Source: Candidatus Desantisiibacteriota bacterium | GTDB taxonomy: Bacteria > JACRDZ01 | DNA: 8,863 bases | Reading direction: 5' to 3' | NCBI GenBank assembly: GCA_016209155.1 | Contig: JACQWU010000090.1 | Span: forward strand, 5,775-14,637 | Part shown: positions 1 to 7,437 of the stretch, piece by piece | Numbering within the stretch: position 1 is the first letter of the stretch | How the letters are laid out: each line of letters begins with the position of its first letter | Translations under genes and position numbers: made by a program | Notes under the pieces: generated by a model | Told to the model about the DNA's origin: nothing | Databases searched by the model: none | Seen by the model: only the letters and a program-made list of their open reading frames with translations

Positions 1-777
1 CTTTTTAAAATTAAAAAAGGTAAAAAAGAAATCTATATTGATAATGAGCATCAGCTTGATAAGCATATATTATCGATGGCGTATGATGGTAATATTAAGC
101 TTAAAAAAATCAAAAACAATATGGAATTTACCGACAGTGTTTACAAAATAATTATCAGCGCATTGATTGGAATCGAAGAAAAGATGCTGCATTTACAAAA
201 AAAAGGAATAACCTCATCCGAATTTCAGGAATTATGGAAAGGCGGAAAACTTCCTACTCATTATGTAATCAGAGATAAAAAGAAAGAATTTATTTATTCT
301 CCCGCCGAGCTGGAAAAATTTCTGGTGAAAGATAAGGAACGGACTGAAGCTCAGCTTGAACTCGGGATAATTAACGGCGGGGGACACGGGCTTCCTTCAA
401 ATGTGTTTGATCTGGAAGAGATGAAAAAAATAGGAGAATATTTTTCTTCGCTTGAAAAAGCTGGAATCAAAGCTGAGGATTATGAGAAAGCTTATGTTTC
501 ATCATCTCCCGAGGCGCTTTTTTCAATTAAAAAAGATAATGACGAAATTTTTTTAATACAGGCAAAAGACATACTCAAAGAAACCCGGAATATCGGAAAA
601 AAAGGAATTAACATCCAGAGGTATAAAGGACTTGGAGAAATGAATTCCGACCAGCTCTGGGAAACCACCATGAACCCCGAAAACCGCGCAGAGAATTTAT
701 TGAAACTTATGCGCATGCAGTCAGAGATCTGGATATATAACATAAGGAGATATTTAAAATATGTATTCACAAGGTGA
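1..777 (+). CDS. gyrB: DNA gyrase subunit B, 3' portion (5' end outside window; reading frame broken near the C-terminus)
   Basis: GyrB is the ATPase/TOPRIM subunit of DNA gyrase, which introduces negative supercoils as an A2B2 complex with GyrA. The frame is open from base 1 and starts with a PLYKVK-like stretch ([12 protein letters not shown]), the end of the TOPRIM core. About 200 residues separate this from the conserved [11 protein letters not shown] motif (about 616-648) and [12 protein letters not shown] (to 687). Short GyrBs such as that of B. subtilis have about 40 residues here, so this one carries the long insert seen in E. coli GyrB. After NPENR the frame leaves homology: residues from 688 to the stop at 775-777 match nothing expected and overlap gyrA. 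The genuine end, [18 protein letters not shown], is read one frame over at 684-740. About 25-28 residues are missing between the two parts. Family identity is certain; the encoded C-terminus is almost surely wrong. Confidence 0.95.
   Translation, partial: LFKIKKGKKEIYIDNEHQLDKHILSMAYDGNIKLKKIKNNMEFTDSVYKIIISALIGIEEKMLHLQKKGITSSEFQELWKGGKLPTHYVIRDKKKEFIYSPAELEKFLVKDKERTEAQLELGIINGGGHGLPSNVFDLEEMKKIGEYFSSLEKAGIKAEDYEKAYVSSSPEALFSIKKDNDEIFLIQAKDILKETRNIGKKGINIQRYKGLGEMNSDQLWETTMNPENRAENLLKLMRMQSEIWIYNIRRYLKYVFTR
684..740 (+). pseudogene. gyrB: Out-of-frame authentic gyrB 3' end
   Basis: In the frame offset from the main gyrB reading, bases 684-740 encode [18 protein letters not shown] followed by TAA. 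This is the classic GyrB C-terminus (E. coli ends EPRRAFIEENALKAANIDI). The stop at 738-740 would leave a normal 20-base gap to gyrA, containing the gyrA ribosome-binding site. The main frame (AAC CGC) and this frame (CCG CGC) share CCGC at 684-687, so the break looks like a deletion joined across a 4-base microhomology. The implied missing length is 1 more than a multiple of 3, probably around 75-85 bases judging from other GyrBs. Confidence 0.88.
744..750 (+). promoter_or_regulatory. Ribosome-binding site of gyrA
   Basis: AAGGAGA lies 10 bases before the ATG at 761 and supports that start. It sits after the inferred true gyrB stop (738-740), indicating gyrB-gyrA are one transcription unit with a short spacer, rather than overlapping genes as the broken frame would suggest. 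Confidence 0.8.
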
Positions 778-3031
778 AAAAATAAAACCGGTTTATATTG
801 AAGATGAGATGAAAAATTCTTATATAGATTACGCTATGAGCGTTATTGTGGGCCGTGCTCTTCCGGATGTCAGAGACGGGCTTAAGCCGGTTCACAGGCG
901 TGTGCTTTATGCAATGTATGAAATGGGGCTTTTTTCCAATAAACCCTACCGCAAGTCCGCGGCAGTAGTCGGAGAAGTAATGGGAAAATATCACCCGCAT
1001 GGTGATACTGCCATATATGATACTCTGGTACGACTTGTACAGGATTTTTCATTGCGTTATCCTCTTGTGGACGGACAGGGTAATTTTGGTTCTATTGACG
1101 GTGATTCTCCTGCGGCAATGCGTTATACAGAAGTACGAATGGAAAAAATTACGGCTGAAATGGTTAAAGACATTGATAAAGAAACCGTGGATTTTATGCC
1201 AAATTATGATGAATCTCTTTTGGAGCCCATGGTGCTTCCTTCAGTACTGCCAAATCTTATAATAAACGGTTCAACAGGAATTGCCGTTGGAATGGCAACA
1301 AATATTCCTCCGCATAATCTGGGGGAAATCATTGATGCGTTATTACTGCTTATAGATAATCCTGAAGCCTCAATTGATGATTTTATCTCAATTATTAAGG
1401 GACCTGATTTTCCGACAGGCGGTTATATATACGGAAAAAACGGAATAATTTCTGCTTACACAACCGGAAGAGGAATTTTAACGGTAAGAGGTGTTGTAAG
1501 TACCGAGCAGATAAAAAACAGCAAAGAGAATATAATTATCAGTGAAATTCCCTATCAGGTGAATAAAACTAAATTAATTGAGGATATTGCTCTTTTAGTT
1601 AATGAAAAAAAATTAGAGGGAGTGGTAGATTTAAGAGATGAATCTGACCGCGAAGGGATGAGAATTGTATTGGAATTAAAACGCGATCAGATACCTGAAG
1701 TCATTATAAATCAATTATATAAACACACCCAGCTTCAAAATTCTTTTGGTATTATTATGCTTGCTTTAGTGAATAATCAGCCCAAAGTTTTAAATATTAA
1801 AGAAGTTCTTTACTATTATCTGGAACACAGAAAAGAAGTGATTATCCGCCGCACACGGTTTGACCTTCGCAAGGCTGAAGAAAAAGCTCATATTCTGGAA
1901 GGATTAAAAATTGCTCTTAATAATCTGGATGCAGTTATTAAGACTATCCGCGCCGCAAGCGATCCTGCTGTCGCAAAACAGGAATTATGCGCTAAGTTTA
2001 AATTATCCGAAATTCAGGCGCAGGCTATTTTAGATATGAGACTGCAGCGATTAACAGGACTTGAACGGGAAAAAATCGAAAAAGATTATCTGGAAACAAT
2101 CAAGCTTATAGAATATCTGCGTTCAATACTTAGTAATCCGCAGATGGTTCTCGGTATTATTAAAAAAGACCTTGAAGAAATACGGGAAAATTATTCTGAT
2201 AAAAGACGGACGCAAATTGTTGAGGATGTGAAAGAGTTTAAAATTGAAGATTTAATTGCGGATGAAAATGTTGTCATCACTATTTCGCATGACGGCTACA
2301 TAAAACGTCTACCTGTAAGCTCATATCGCAAGCAGAGAAGAGGCGGTAAAGGTGTTACGGGGATGGAGACAAAAGAAGAGGATTTTGTTGAACATCTTTT
2401 TATTGCTTCAACTCATAATTATATTCTATTTTTCAGCGATAAAGGGAAATGCTACTGGTTAAAAGTTTATGATATTCCTCAGGCATCAAGAAACTCCAAA
2501 GGTAAAGCCATAGTAAATTTGATAAATATAACTCCGGGTGAAAAAATTCAAGCTTTTATACCGGTAAAAGAATTCACAGAAAGTATATTCCTTGTTATGT
2601 GTACCAAAAAAGGAATTATCAAAAAAACAAATTTAACCGAATACAGCAACCCCCGTACAAATGGTGTTATTGCCATAAATGTTGATGATGATGATGAACT
2701 TATATCAACCGTTCTCACAAATGGCAGTGAACAGTTAATACTTGCGACATATAATGGAATTGCTATCCGGTTTGCGGAAAGCGATGCAAGAGCAATAGGG
2801 AGAGTTGCGCGCGGTGTAAAAGGCATTAATCTTGAAAAAGATGATTTTGTAGTTGGAATGGAAATTGTAAAAGACACTGAAACCATACTTACCGTAACGG
2901 ACAAAGGATTCGGGAAAAGGACTATATTCGATGAATATCGCCTTCAGTCAAGGGGCGGACATGGTGTAATTAATATTAAAACAACAGACCGTACAGGTAA
3001 TGTGGTAAGGTGTAAAACTTATCAATCTTGA
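761..3031 (+). CDS. gyrA: DNA gyrase subunit A (frame broken near the C-terminus)
   Basis: GyrA cuts and rejoins DNA and wraps it through its C-terminal beta-pinwheel. The N-terminal winged-helix domain is intact: [21 protein letters not shown] (about 20-40), the [11 protein letters not shown] helix (78-88) and AAMRYTE with catalytic Tyr122. Numbering matches E. coli GyrA, so the quinolone-determining positions are Thr83 and Asp87; Thr83 is a common natural state in other bacteria. The GyrA box QRRGGKG at residues 525-531 separates gyrase from topoisomerase IV ParC. The pinwheel runs to [17 protein letters not shown]. After GNVV (codon ending 3007) the frame goes to RCKTYQS and stops, 756 residues in all. 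The true end continues in another frame to 3131. With about 35 missing residues restored the protein would be near 820 residues, the usual size. It follows gyrB in an operon. Confidence 0.95.
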   Translation: MYSQGEKIKPVYIEDEMKNSYIDYAMSVIVGRALPDVRDGLKPVHRRVLYAMYEMGLFSNKPYRKSAAVVGEVMGKYHPHGDTAIYDTLVRLVQDFSLRYPLVDGQGNFGSIDGDSPAAMRYTEVRMEKITAEMVKDIDKETVDFMPNYDESLLEPMVLPSVLPNLIINGSTGIAVGMATNIPPHNLGEIIDALLLLIDNPEASIDDFISIIKGPDFPTGGYIYGKNGIISAYTTGRGILTVRGVVSTEQIKNSKENIIISEIPYQVNKTKLIEDIALLVNEKKLEGVVDLRDESDREGMRIVLELKRDQIPEVIINQLYKHTQLQNSFGIIMLALVNNQPKVLNIKEVLYYYLEHRKEVIIRRTRFDLRKAEEKAHILEGLKIALNNLDAVIKTIRAASDPAVAKQELCAKFKLSEIQAQAILDMRLQRLTGLEREKIEKDYLETIKLIEYLRSILSNPQMVLGIIKKDLEEIRENYSDKRRTQIVEDVKEFKIEDLIADENVVITISHDGYIKRLPVSSYRKQRRGGKGVTGMETKEEDFVEHLFIASTHNYILFFSDKGKCYWLKVYDIPQASRNSKGKAIVNLINITPGEKIQAFIPVKEFTESIFLVMCTKKGIIKKTNLTEYSNPRTNGVIAINVDDDDELISTVLTNGSEQLILATYNGIAIRFAESDARAIGRVARGVKGINLEKDDFVVGMEIVKDTETILTVTDKGFGKRTIFDEYRLQSRGGHGVINIKTTDRTGNVVRCKTYQS

Positions 3032-3131
3032 TGAAAATGATAAAGTCGGCGCATTAGCCAAAATACCTCTTGAGGAAAGAGAAGTTCCTGATGCTCCTGA
3101 TGCTGATGAACCGGAAGAGGAAAAGCAATGA
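3009..3131 (+). pseudogene. gyrA: Out-of-frame authentic gyrA 3' end
   Basis: Reading from 3009 in the shifted frame gives [20 protein letters not shown], then a Glu/Asp/Pro-rich tail ending EEEKQ and TGA at 3129-3131. GV(R/K)LI-L-E-D-V---AK is the last strand of the final GyrA pinwheel blade, and an acidic tail is normal for GyrA. What is missing between NVV (3007) and GVKLI is roughly one blade segment (about 35 residues, corresponding to the stretch ending IGRNTQ in homologues). The implied deletion is 2 more than a multiple of 3 in length. Confidence 0.87.
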
Positions 3132-3140
3132 GAAGGATGG

Positions 3141-3200
3141 GGACGAAAGACGAGGGACGACCATTCGCTTCGCTCATTAGGACGAGGGACGATGGACGGG
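3141..3200. repeat. GGACGAN heptanucleotide tract interrupted by an 18-base spacer
   Basis: Three heptads (GGACGAA, AGACGAG, GGACGAC; 3141-3161), an 18-base spacer containing the TTCGCTTCGCT doublet (3162-3179), then three more heptads (GGACGAG, GGACGAT, GGACGGG; 3180-3200). It fills the space between the convergent gyrA and hydrolase genes. It is more G-rich than its surroundings and non-coding. The phasing is clear by eye. I infer a dispersed intergenic repeat, but no second copy is in this window. Confidence 0.7.
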
Positions 3201-3205
3201 TGAAA

Positions 3206-3502
3206 CTATAATACTCCTTTTAAAAATCCGGCAATGACTTGAAAGATAACGCCATTGTCCCATTCATAAATATCATTATGTCCTGCTCCGTAAACAGGCA
3301 TAAATTTCTTGGGGGCATTTGCTTCATTAAAAAGCTTCTCAGCAAGACTTATCGGTACTATTTCATCCCGGGTTCCGTGTATTCCCAATATTGGAATATT
3401 AACATTTTTTATTTTTTTTACAGAATCAAACTTTGTATTAGAAAATAAATATATAGGAATATAGGGAAACATTCTGGCTCCCATATCAGATGCGGAAGTA
3501 AA
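3206..3502 (-). pseudogene. Alpha/beta hydrolase, C-terminal part (separated by frameshift)
   Basis: This frame encodes FTSASDMGARMFPYIPIY, then the C-terminal half of a BEM46/YqiA-like serine hydrolase. VNIPILGIHGTRDEIVP contains the acid Asp (in GTRDEIVP), and VYGAGHNDIYEW contains the catalytic His (in GAGHND). It ends at a TAA at 3206-3208. FTSA-DM is normally the stretch after the nucleophile strand (typical ES-FTS---), so the piece belongs to the same gene as the N-terminal part at 3503-3879. An internal ATG at 3482-3484 gives a 92-residue open frame that should not be taken as a separate gene. Confidence 0.85.
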
Positions 3503-3879
3503 TCCGCTGCTCTGCCGTCTTTATACAATCCTTCTTCATCAGGTTTACCGGAACTTTTGCCATAACCTCTATAATCGAATGCAAAGACATTATATCCAAG
3601 TTTATAAAGATTAAAAATAATATCCATTCTTCCGGATATATTGCCGGCATTCCCGTGAAAATATATAATAACTCCGGCATTTTCCTGCTTTGCCGGAACA
3701 AAAATACCCCATAGAATCTCTCTGTCTTCTGTCCTGAAAAAAACTTCTTCGCAAGCTATATCTACTGAGGGAATTTTATCTATTTCTTTTGAAGGATAAT
3801 AAATAAACCCGGGCTCCATAAAACGCACAAAAACCAGGAACCCTAATAGTATTAGAATAAATCCAATGGCAATTTTCAT
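3418..3879 (-). pseudogene. Alpha/beta hydrolase, N-terminal part with membrane anchor; nucleophile region deleted
   Basis: The N-terminus, MKIAIGFILILLGFLVFVRF, is a hydrophobic anchor or uncleaved signal. Next come GFIYYPSKE, FHGNAGNISGRM (oxyanion-hole HGN motif, about residues 74-85) and FAFDYRGYGKSSGKPDEEGLYKDGRAA. These are hallmarks of the BEM46-like alpha/beta hydrolases, whose substrates are unknown. Homology stops around 3503; the 28 residues that follow in this frame, to the stop at 3418-3420, are nonsense. The expected nucleophile elbow (G-x-S-x-G) and roughly 45-55 residues are absent, and the C-terminal half resumes in another frame at 3502. As assembled, no active enzyme is possible. 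The start at 3877-3879 is supported by AGGAG seven bases upstream. The gene is convergent with gyrA. Confidence 0.85.
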
Positions 3880-3886
3880 TATTCAT

Positions 3887-3891
3887 CTCCT
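3887..3891 (-). promoter_or_regulatory. Ribosome-binding site of the hydrolase gene
   Basis: On the - strand, AGGAG precedes the ATG (3877-3879) by seven bases, fixing the start. Confidence 0.7.
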
Positions 3892-3899
3892 ATATGTAT

Positions 3900-3908
3900 A
3901 TTATATCA
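3900..3908 (-). promoter_or_regulatory. Extended -10 promoter of the hydrolase gene
   Basis: On the - strand, TGATATAAT gives a perfect TATAAT (3900-3905) preceded by the TG-N extension (3906-3908). No good -35 box lies 16-18 bases upstream, which is tolerated for extended -10 promoters. The predicted start of transcription would lie only a few bases before the ribosome-binding site, giving a very short leader. Confidence 0.5.
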
Positions 3909-3950
3909 CAATTCTATGCTGTCTTATGGTTTTATCTTTTTCACGGAAAT

Positions 3951-4014
3951 GTATCTTTATCTTTTCATAGATAGAAGATACCTCGCAGCTTGCTGAGGGT
4001 TCTTCATTAATGAA
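3951..4014. repeat. Overlapping imperfect hairpins and a 12-bp palindrome in the hydrolase/SNF2 intergenic region
   Basis: The 296 bases between the hydrolase and the SNF2 gene (3880-4175) hold no gene. Within them, GTATCTTTATC (3951-3961) can pair with GATAGAAGATAC (3970-3981), one bulged base, 8-base loop. GAAGATACCTC (3974-3984) can instead pair with GAGGGTTCTTC (3995-4005) with 9 of 11 matches. The two stems share 3974-3981 and so exclude each other. TTCATTAATGAA (4003-4014) is a perfect palindrome. The element lies upstream of both flanking promoters, so it is not obviously a leader. It may be a degraded dispersed palindromic repeat. Confidence 0.5.
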
Positions 4015-4054
4015 AAAAATCAGCTAAATTTTTTAAGGGATGACAAAGTTTTTC

Positions 4055-4084
4055 TCGACATTATTAATCGGTTGAAAGTATAAT
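4055..4084 (+). promoter_or_regulatory. Sigma-70-like promoter of the SNF2 helicase gene
   Basis: TCGACA (4055-4060, four of six to TTGACA), an 18-base spacer, and a perfect TATAAT (4079-4084). Transcription would start near 4091, leaving an untranslated leader of about 85 bases. No convincing structure was seen in that leader. Confidence 0.6.
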
Positions 4085-4162
4085 ATCAAAGATTTTGCTT
4101 TTGTTTGATTTTATTCTTATAGCTGAGTGCTGATATCTGACCACTTATAAAATATAATTGAA

Positions 4163-4168
4163 AAGGAG
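4163..4168 (+). promoter_or_regulatory. Ribosome-binding site of the SNF2 helicase gene
   Basis: AAGGAG ends seven bases before the ATG at 4176. It is a strong site and decides this start. Confidence 0.8.
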
Positions 4169-4175
4169 ATTTTAG

Positions 4176-6647
4176 ATGGACTCACAATTAAATAAAAATG
4201 AAAATAGTAAAAATTTAAAACCCAAACCAATTAAATTAAAAGTACCAAGAGCATATAAACCTGAAGATATTACTCTTGAAGAGTGGCAAATTCTTCTTAG
4301 AAAGCAATTTAGTCAGGAGCAAAAATATAGTCTTAAAAATATAGGTGAGCATTCTATATTTTCAGAGTTTTTGCTCACTAATCCGTTATCTAAAAAAACT
4401 TATAAAATTGCAATCCGCAGCAATACTCCAGGGGACAATTTCTGTTCCTGTCCTGATTTTAGTATTAATAATCTTGGAACATGCAAGCATATTGAATTTG
4501 TTCTCCATAAATTAATGAAAAGAAAAGATGCAAAAAAAGCATTTGAAAAAGGATATGCATTGCCTTATTCTGAAGTGTACTTAAGCTATGGATTAAAACG
4601 CGAAGTTAAATTTAAAAAAGGTAAAGAAGCTTCACCTGAATTGCTAACTTTAGCTGCCAATTTTTTTGATTCAAATGGAATACTTAAAAATGATTGGATC
4701 CCTAATTTTAATCAATTTCTTAATAATATACCACAAAATACCGGACAGGAAGTCCGCTGTTATGATGATGTTATGTCTTATATTGCTGAACATCAGGATG
4801 CTCTCTATAGGCGTAATATTGTTTTATCTCAATTTAAAGAAGGTATTAAAAGTCCGATATTTAAAAATATTTTAAAAACAGAATTGTATCCTTATCAATT
4901 GGAAGGAGCAATGTTTGCAGTAAAAGCCGGACGATGTCTGATTGGTGATGATATGGGACTTGGAAAAACAATTCAAGCGCTCACAGCAACCGAACTTTTA
5001 TTTAAATTATTCAATATTCAAAAAGTATTAATTATTTCTCCTACAAGTTTAAAGCATCAGTGGAAATCAGAAATAGAAAAATTTACCTCAAGAAATGCCA
5101 TTGTTGTAGAAGGTATGAATACTAAAAGGAAAGAGTTATACCATGAGGAATCTTTTTATAAGCTTATTAATTATGAGCTGGTTTCAAGAGATGTTAATTT
5201 GATAAAGGAATGGTCACCGGATCTCATTATTTTAGATGAAGCTCAGAGAATAAAAAATTGGAAAACCCGCACTGCGCAGTATGTTAAACAATTAGAATCA
5301 AATTTTGCGATTGTGCTCACCGGTACTCCGATAGAAAACAGGATTGAGGAATTACATTCTATAATGGAATTTATCGACAGACATAAACTCGGACCTCTAT
5401 ATAAGTTTGTACATAATTATAGAATTATTGATGATGGAGGAAAAGTAATAGGTTATCAAAATCTGCAATCAATCAGGGATTCACTTTCGAATATACTGAT
5501 ACGCAGGAAAAAAAATGAAGTACTTAAACAGCTTCCCGGACGTTTAGATAAAAATTTTTTTGTACCAATGACAAAAGAGCAAAGAGAGATACATGATGAA
5601 AATTATGATATTGTTGCAAGGCTTGTAACAAAATGGCGGAGATACAAATTCTTGTGTGAAGCAGACCAGCGCCGTATGCAAATAGCTCTGAATTTTATGC
5701 GAATGGCTTCAGATAATACATATCTGGTTGATAAAAAAACAATTCATGGGCCAAAGATTGAAGAGCTGGAAATAATACTTAAGGAAATAGTAATCGAGGG
5801 TAAAGAAAAGTGCGTTATTTTCAGTCAATGGCTTAGAATGACGGAATTAGTAGAACAAATACTTAAACGAAATGATATTAAATATGCGCATTTAAACGGC
5901 AGTATTCCATCACATAAGAGAAAAGATTTAATATCGCAATTTAAAGAAGATCCGGCGTGTATGGTTTTTTTATCTACAGATGCCGGCGGAGTTGGATTAA
6001 ATTTGCAAAGCGGATCAGTTGTTATCAATATGGATATTCCATGGAATCCTGCTGTGCTTGAACAGCGTATAGGACGCGTACACAGACTCGGACAGCAAAA
6101 AGCAGTTCGAGTAATTAATTTTGTTACATCAAATTCTATTGAAGAAAAAATATTAGGTCTTTTAAATTTCAAAAAATCATTATTCTCAGGTGCCATGGAT
6201 AGTGATGGAGAAAATATTGTAATGCTTGGCGATTCCCAGCTTAAGAAAATCATGCAGACAGTTGAAACGCTGACTGAAAATCTTGAAAAGGCAGATCCTG
6301 AAGTAGAAAAACAAATTGAAATTGAAGAAAAAATAGATAAAGAAAAGATAGTTAAAGATGAAACAACTCTTGCGGATGATGACACACCTGTAGATACAAA
6401 AAATATTTATGAAGAGCATCAGGCTGTTTTAAACAATTTCCTTAAAAGCGGAGCTGAATTTTTAATGAATATGAGTAAAATAGTCAGTGAGCCAAAAGAG
6501 CAAATGAGCGCGCATCTTAATACTATGATTGGAAAAGATGAAACAACAGGGAAAGAATATTTAAAAATACCTCTTCCCGATAGAGAAACAATAAAAAATG
6601 CTTTTTCAGCTTTAGGGGAATTAATTTCAAATATCATTCAAAAATAA
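4176..6647 (+). CDS. SNF2-family helicase (DNA translocase) with SWIM zinc finger
   Basis: This is a superfamily 2 ATPase expected to translocate on double-stranded DNA and remodel protein-DNA complexes. An N-terminal SWIM finger has Cys90-x-Cys92 and Cys103-x-His105 (CSCPDF...TCKH). The SNF2 core has motif I GDDMGLGKT (257-265), SPTSLKHQW (Ia), motif II DEAQ (354-357) and motif III LTGTPIENR (381-389). The second RecA-like domain has VIFSQW (547-552), LNGSIP (573-578), STDAGGVGLNLQ (600-611) and QRIGRVHRLGQ (630-640) with the arginine finger. After about residue 690 comes a charged, Glu/Lys-rich, probably coiled-coil extension to residue 823 that I do not recognise. All motifs are present and the gene looks intact, unlike its left neighbours. 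It appears monocistronic, with its own promoter. SNF2 proteins occur in RapA-like housekeeping roles and in some phage-defence systems; no partner here decides between these. Confidence 0.93.
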   Translation: MDSQLNKNENSKNLKPKPIKLKVPRAYKPEDITLEEWQILLRKQFSQEQKYSLKNIGEHSIFSEFLLTNPLSKKTYKIAIRSNTPGDNFCSCPDFSINNLGTCKHIEFVLHKLMKRKDAKKAFEKGYALPYSEVYLSYGLKREVKFKKGKEASPELLTLAANFFDSNGILKNDWIPNFNQFLNNIPQNTGQEVRCYDDVMSYIAEHQDALYRRNIVLSQFKEGIKSPIFKNILKTELYPYQLEGAMFAVKAGRCLIGDDMGLGKTIQALTATELLFKLFNIQKVLIISPTSLKHQWKSEIEKFTSRNAIVVEGMNTKRKELYHEESFYKLINYELVSRDVNLIKEWSPDLIILDEAQRIKNWKTRTAQYVKQLESNFAIVLTGTPIENRIEELHSIMEFIDRHKLGPLYKFVHNYRIIDDGGKVIGYQNLQSIRDSLSNILIRRKKNEVLKQLPGRLDKNFFVPMTKEQREIHDENYDIVARLVTKWRRYKFLCEADQRRMQIALNFMRMASDNTYLVDKKTIHGPKIEELEIILKEIVIEGKEKCVIFSQWLRMTELVEQILKRNDIKYAHLNGSIPSHKRKDLISQFKEDPACMVFLSTDAGGVGLNLQSGSVVINMDIPWNPAVLEQRIGRVHRLGQQKAVRVINFVTSNSIEEKILGLLNFKKSLFSGAMDSDGENIVMLGDSQLKKIMQTVETLTENLEKADPEVEKQIEIEEKIDKEKIVKDETTLADDDTPVDTKNIYEEHQAVLNNFLKSGAEFLMNMSKIVSEPKEQMSAHLNTMIGKDETTGKEYLKIPLPDRETIKNAFSALGELISNIIQK

Positions 6648-6711
6648 ATTATGATTTCCCGAGGGCATAAGCTTAGACATAAAGAATCTGCAGGGCGCGC
6701 TCATTTTTTAT
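6648..6711. other. Short intergenic gap without identified function
   Basis: The space between the SNF2 stop and the DUF3800 remnant contains a weak pairing (GAGGGC at 6661-6666 with GCGCTC at 6697-6702, one mismatch, large loop) before a T-run at 6704-6709. It is too weak to call a terminator. Confidence 0.4.
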
Positions 6712-6715
6712 TTAT

Positions 6716-6921
6716 TTAAGGTAAATACATATCATCAAAAATAATTTTACTTTTAAATATAGCATACCATTCAAAATCTTTTTTTCGTATTTTCTAAATA
6801 TTCCCCATGCAAATAAATCAACTGCCTGCAATCCTAAATTTTCATGCGAAAGACTATGGGAAATATTTAAAGGAATTTTGTTTTTACTTGTATGAGTTAA
6901 AACATATAAAACATTTGGATT
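6716..6921 (-). pseudogene. DUF3800-type protein, C-terminal remnant with homopolymer frameshift
   Basis: Read on the - strand directly after the PIN gene stop, and in its frame, the sequence gives NPNVLYVLTHTSKN, then ISHSLSHENLGLQAVDLF and AWGIFRKYEKK. The LQ-aD-- motif with a following (F/I)RKYE is the end of the DUF3800 family, which begins with a DESG motif and is thought to have an RNase H-like fold (from memory of the family). At the seven-base run 6779-6785 (A7 on this strand) the frame is lost. With one extra A it continues DFEWYAIFKSKIIFDDMYLP and stops at 6716-6718, the expected family ending; as assembled, it runs to a stop at 6712-6714. The N-terminal two-thirds, including DESG, is absent. 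It is either a decayed gene or another collapsed gap plus a homopolymer error. Confidence 0.65.
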
Positions 6922-7437
6922 TTATTCATCTTTATCAATATAACAAGTAAATCTGATATTCAATTGCTCAACCAACTGAAAATCATTTATCCATATAATC
7001 CCCATATTATCGCATACGTTAGGGATTTTAATTTTATTAGTATTTAGAGCTGTAATTTTTTCTTCTTTAGTAACAAGAATAGCATTTTCTTTCAAAGCAT
7101 GTGCAATTAACCAGGGATCTGCCAATGATCTTTGTTTTGTATTATCTACAAGTTTTTTATGTTCAGAATTTTTTGCGTAAATCTTTTTAAGACATTCTGT
7201 AACAGGTTGATCTACTTTATATGCTGGAATGTTACTTACTTTTAACCATTTTGATAAATCATCATCAGTTCTGACAATTTCTTCATATACCATTTGTGGA
7301 ATAAAGATTTTATCCTGCAAACCTAAATCATTAAGCACATCCCAATAATTTGGACATATTTTAGGCGAATAATATTTTTGCCACGCTTGAATAAGTACAT
7401 TCGCATCTAAACAATACTTTTTTGTTTGTAAGTTCAT
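6922..7437 (-). CDS. PIN-like nuclease of the DUF4411 type, putative toxin
   Basis: This 171-residue PIN-fold protein is probably a metal-dependent ribonuclease. The acidic residues expected in the active site are visible: Asp11 in YCLDANVLI, Glu52/Glu53 in VYEEIVR and Asp107 in LADPWLIAHAL. These are followed by AILVTKEEK (119-127), in the position where PIN domains carry their last acidic residues. KIPNVCDNMGIIWINDFQLVEQLNI is the usual C-terminal end of DUF4411 proteins, so length and ends look complete. Its ATG overlaps the stop of the upstream XRE/ImmA-IrrE gene (ATGA, 7434-7437), implying translational coupling; GAGGAG at 7449-7454 is 11 bases upstream. The pairing resembles a toxin-antitoxin operon with this protein as toxin. 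That role is inferred from family and order only; cellular target unknown. Confidence 0.85.
   Translation of the reverse strand: MNLQTKKYCLDANVLIQAWQKYYSPKICPNYWDVLNDLGLQDKIFIPQMVYEEIVRTDDDLSKWLKVSNIPAYKVDQPVTECLKKIYAKNSEHKKLVDNTKQRSLADPWLIAHALKENAILVTKEEKITALNTNKIKIPNVCDNMGIIWINDFQLVEQLNIRFTCYIDKDE

Noticed and set aside
684-777. gyrB genuinely ending at 777 and overlapping gyrA by 17 bases
   Set aside because: The residues after NPENR have no GyrB character, whereas the other frame gives the conserved PRREFIE...DLDI end, with a stop at 740 before the gyrA ribosome-binding site.
2548-2904. 118-codon open frame on the - strand inside gyrA
   Set aside because: Antisense to the conserved pinwheel domain; low-complexity Ser/Val-rich composition.
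3000-3012. Programmed ribosomal frameshift or bypass in gyrA (and likewise gyrB)
   Set aside because: No slippery run lies at either junction. A slip would not restore the missing residues, since the DNA encoding them is absent.
3981-3998. Hairpin CCTCGCAGC/GCTGAGG as a terminator
   Set aside because: No T-run follows it on either strand, and it lies outside both flanking transcripts.
5825-6385. 186-codon open frame on the - strand inside the SNF2 gene
   Set aside because: Ser/Ile-rich antisense shadow of the conserved helicase motifs; no ribosome-binding site or family resemblance.
6661-6710. Rho-independent terminator after the SNF2 gene
   Set aside because: The only pairing before the T-run is six bases with a mismatch and a loop of about 30 bases.
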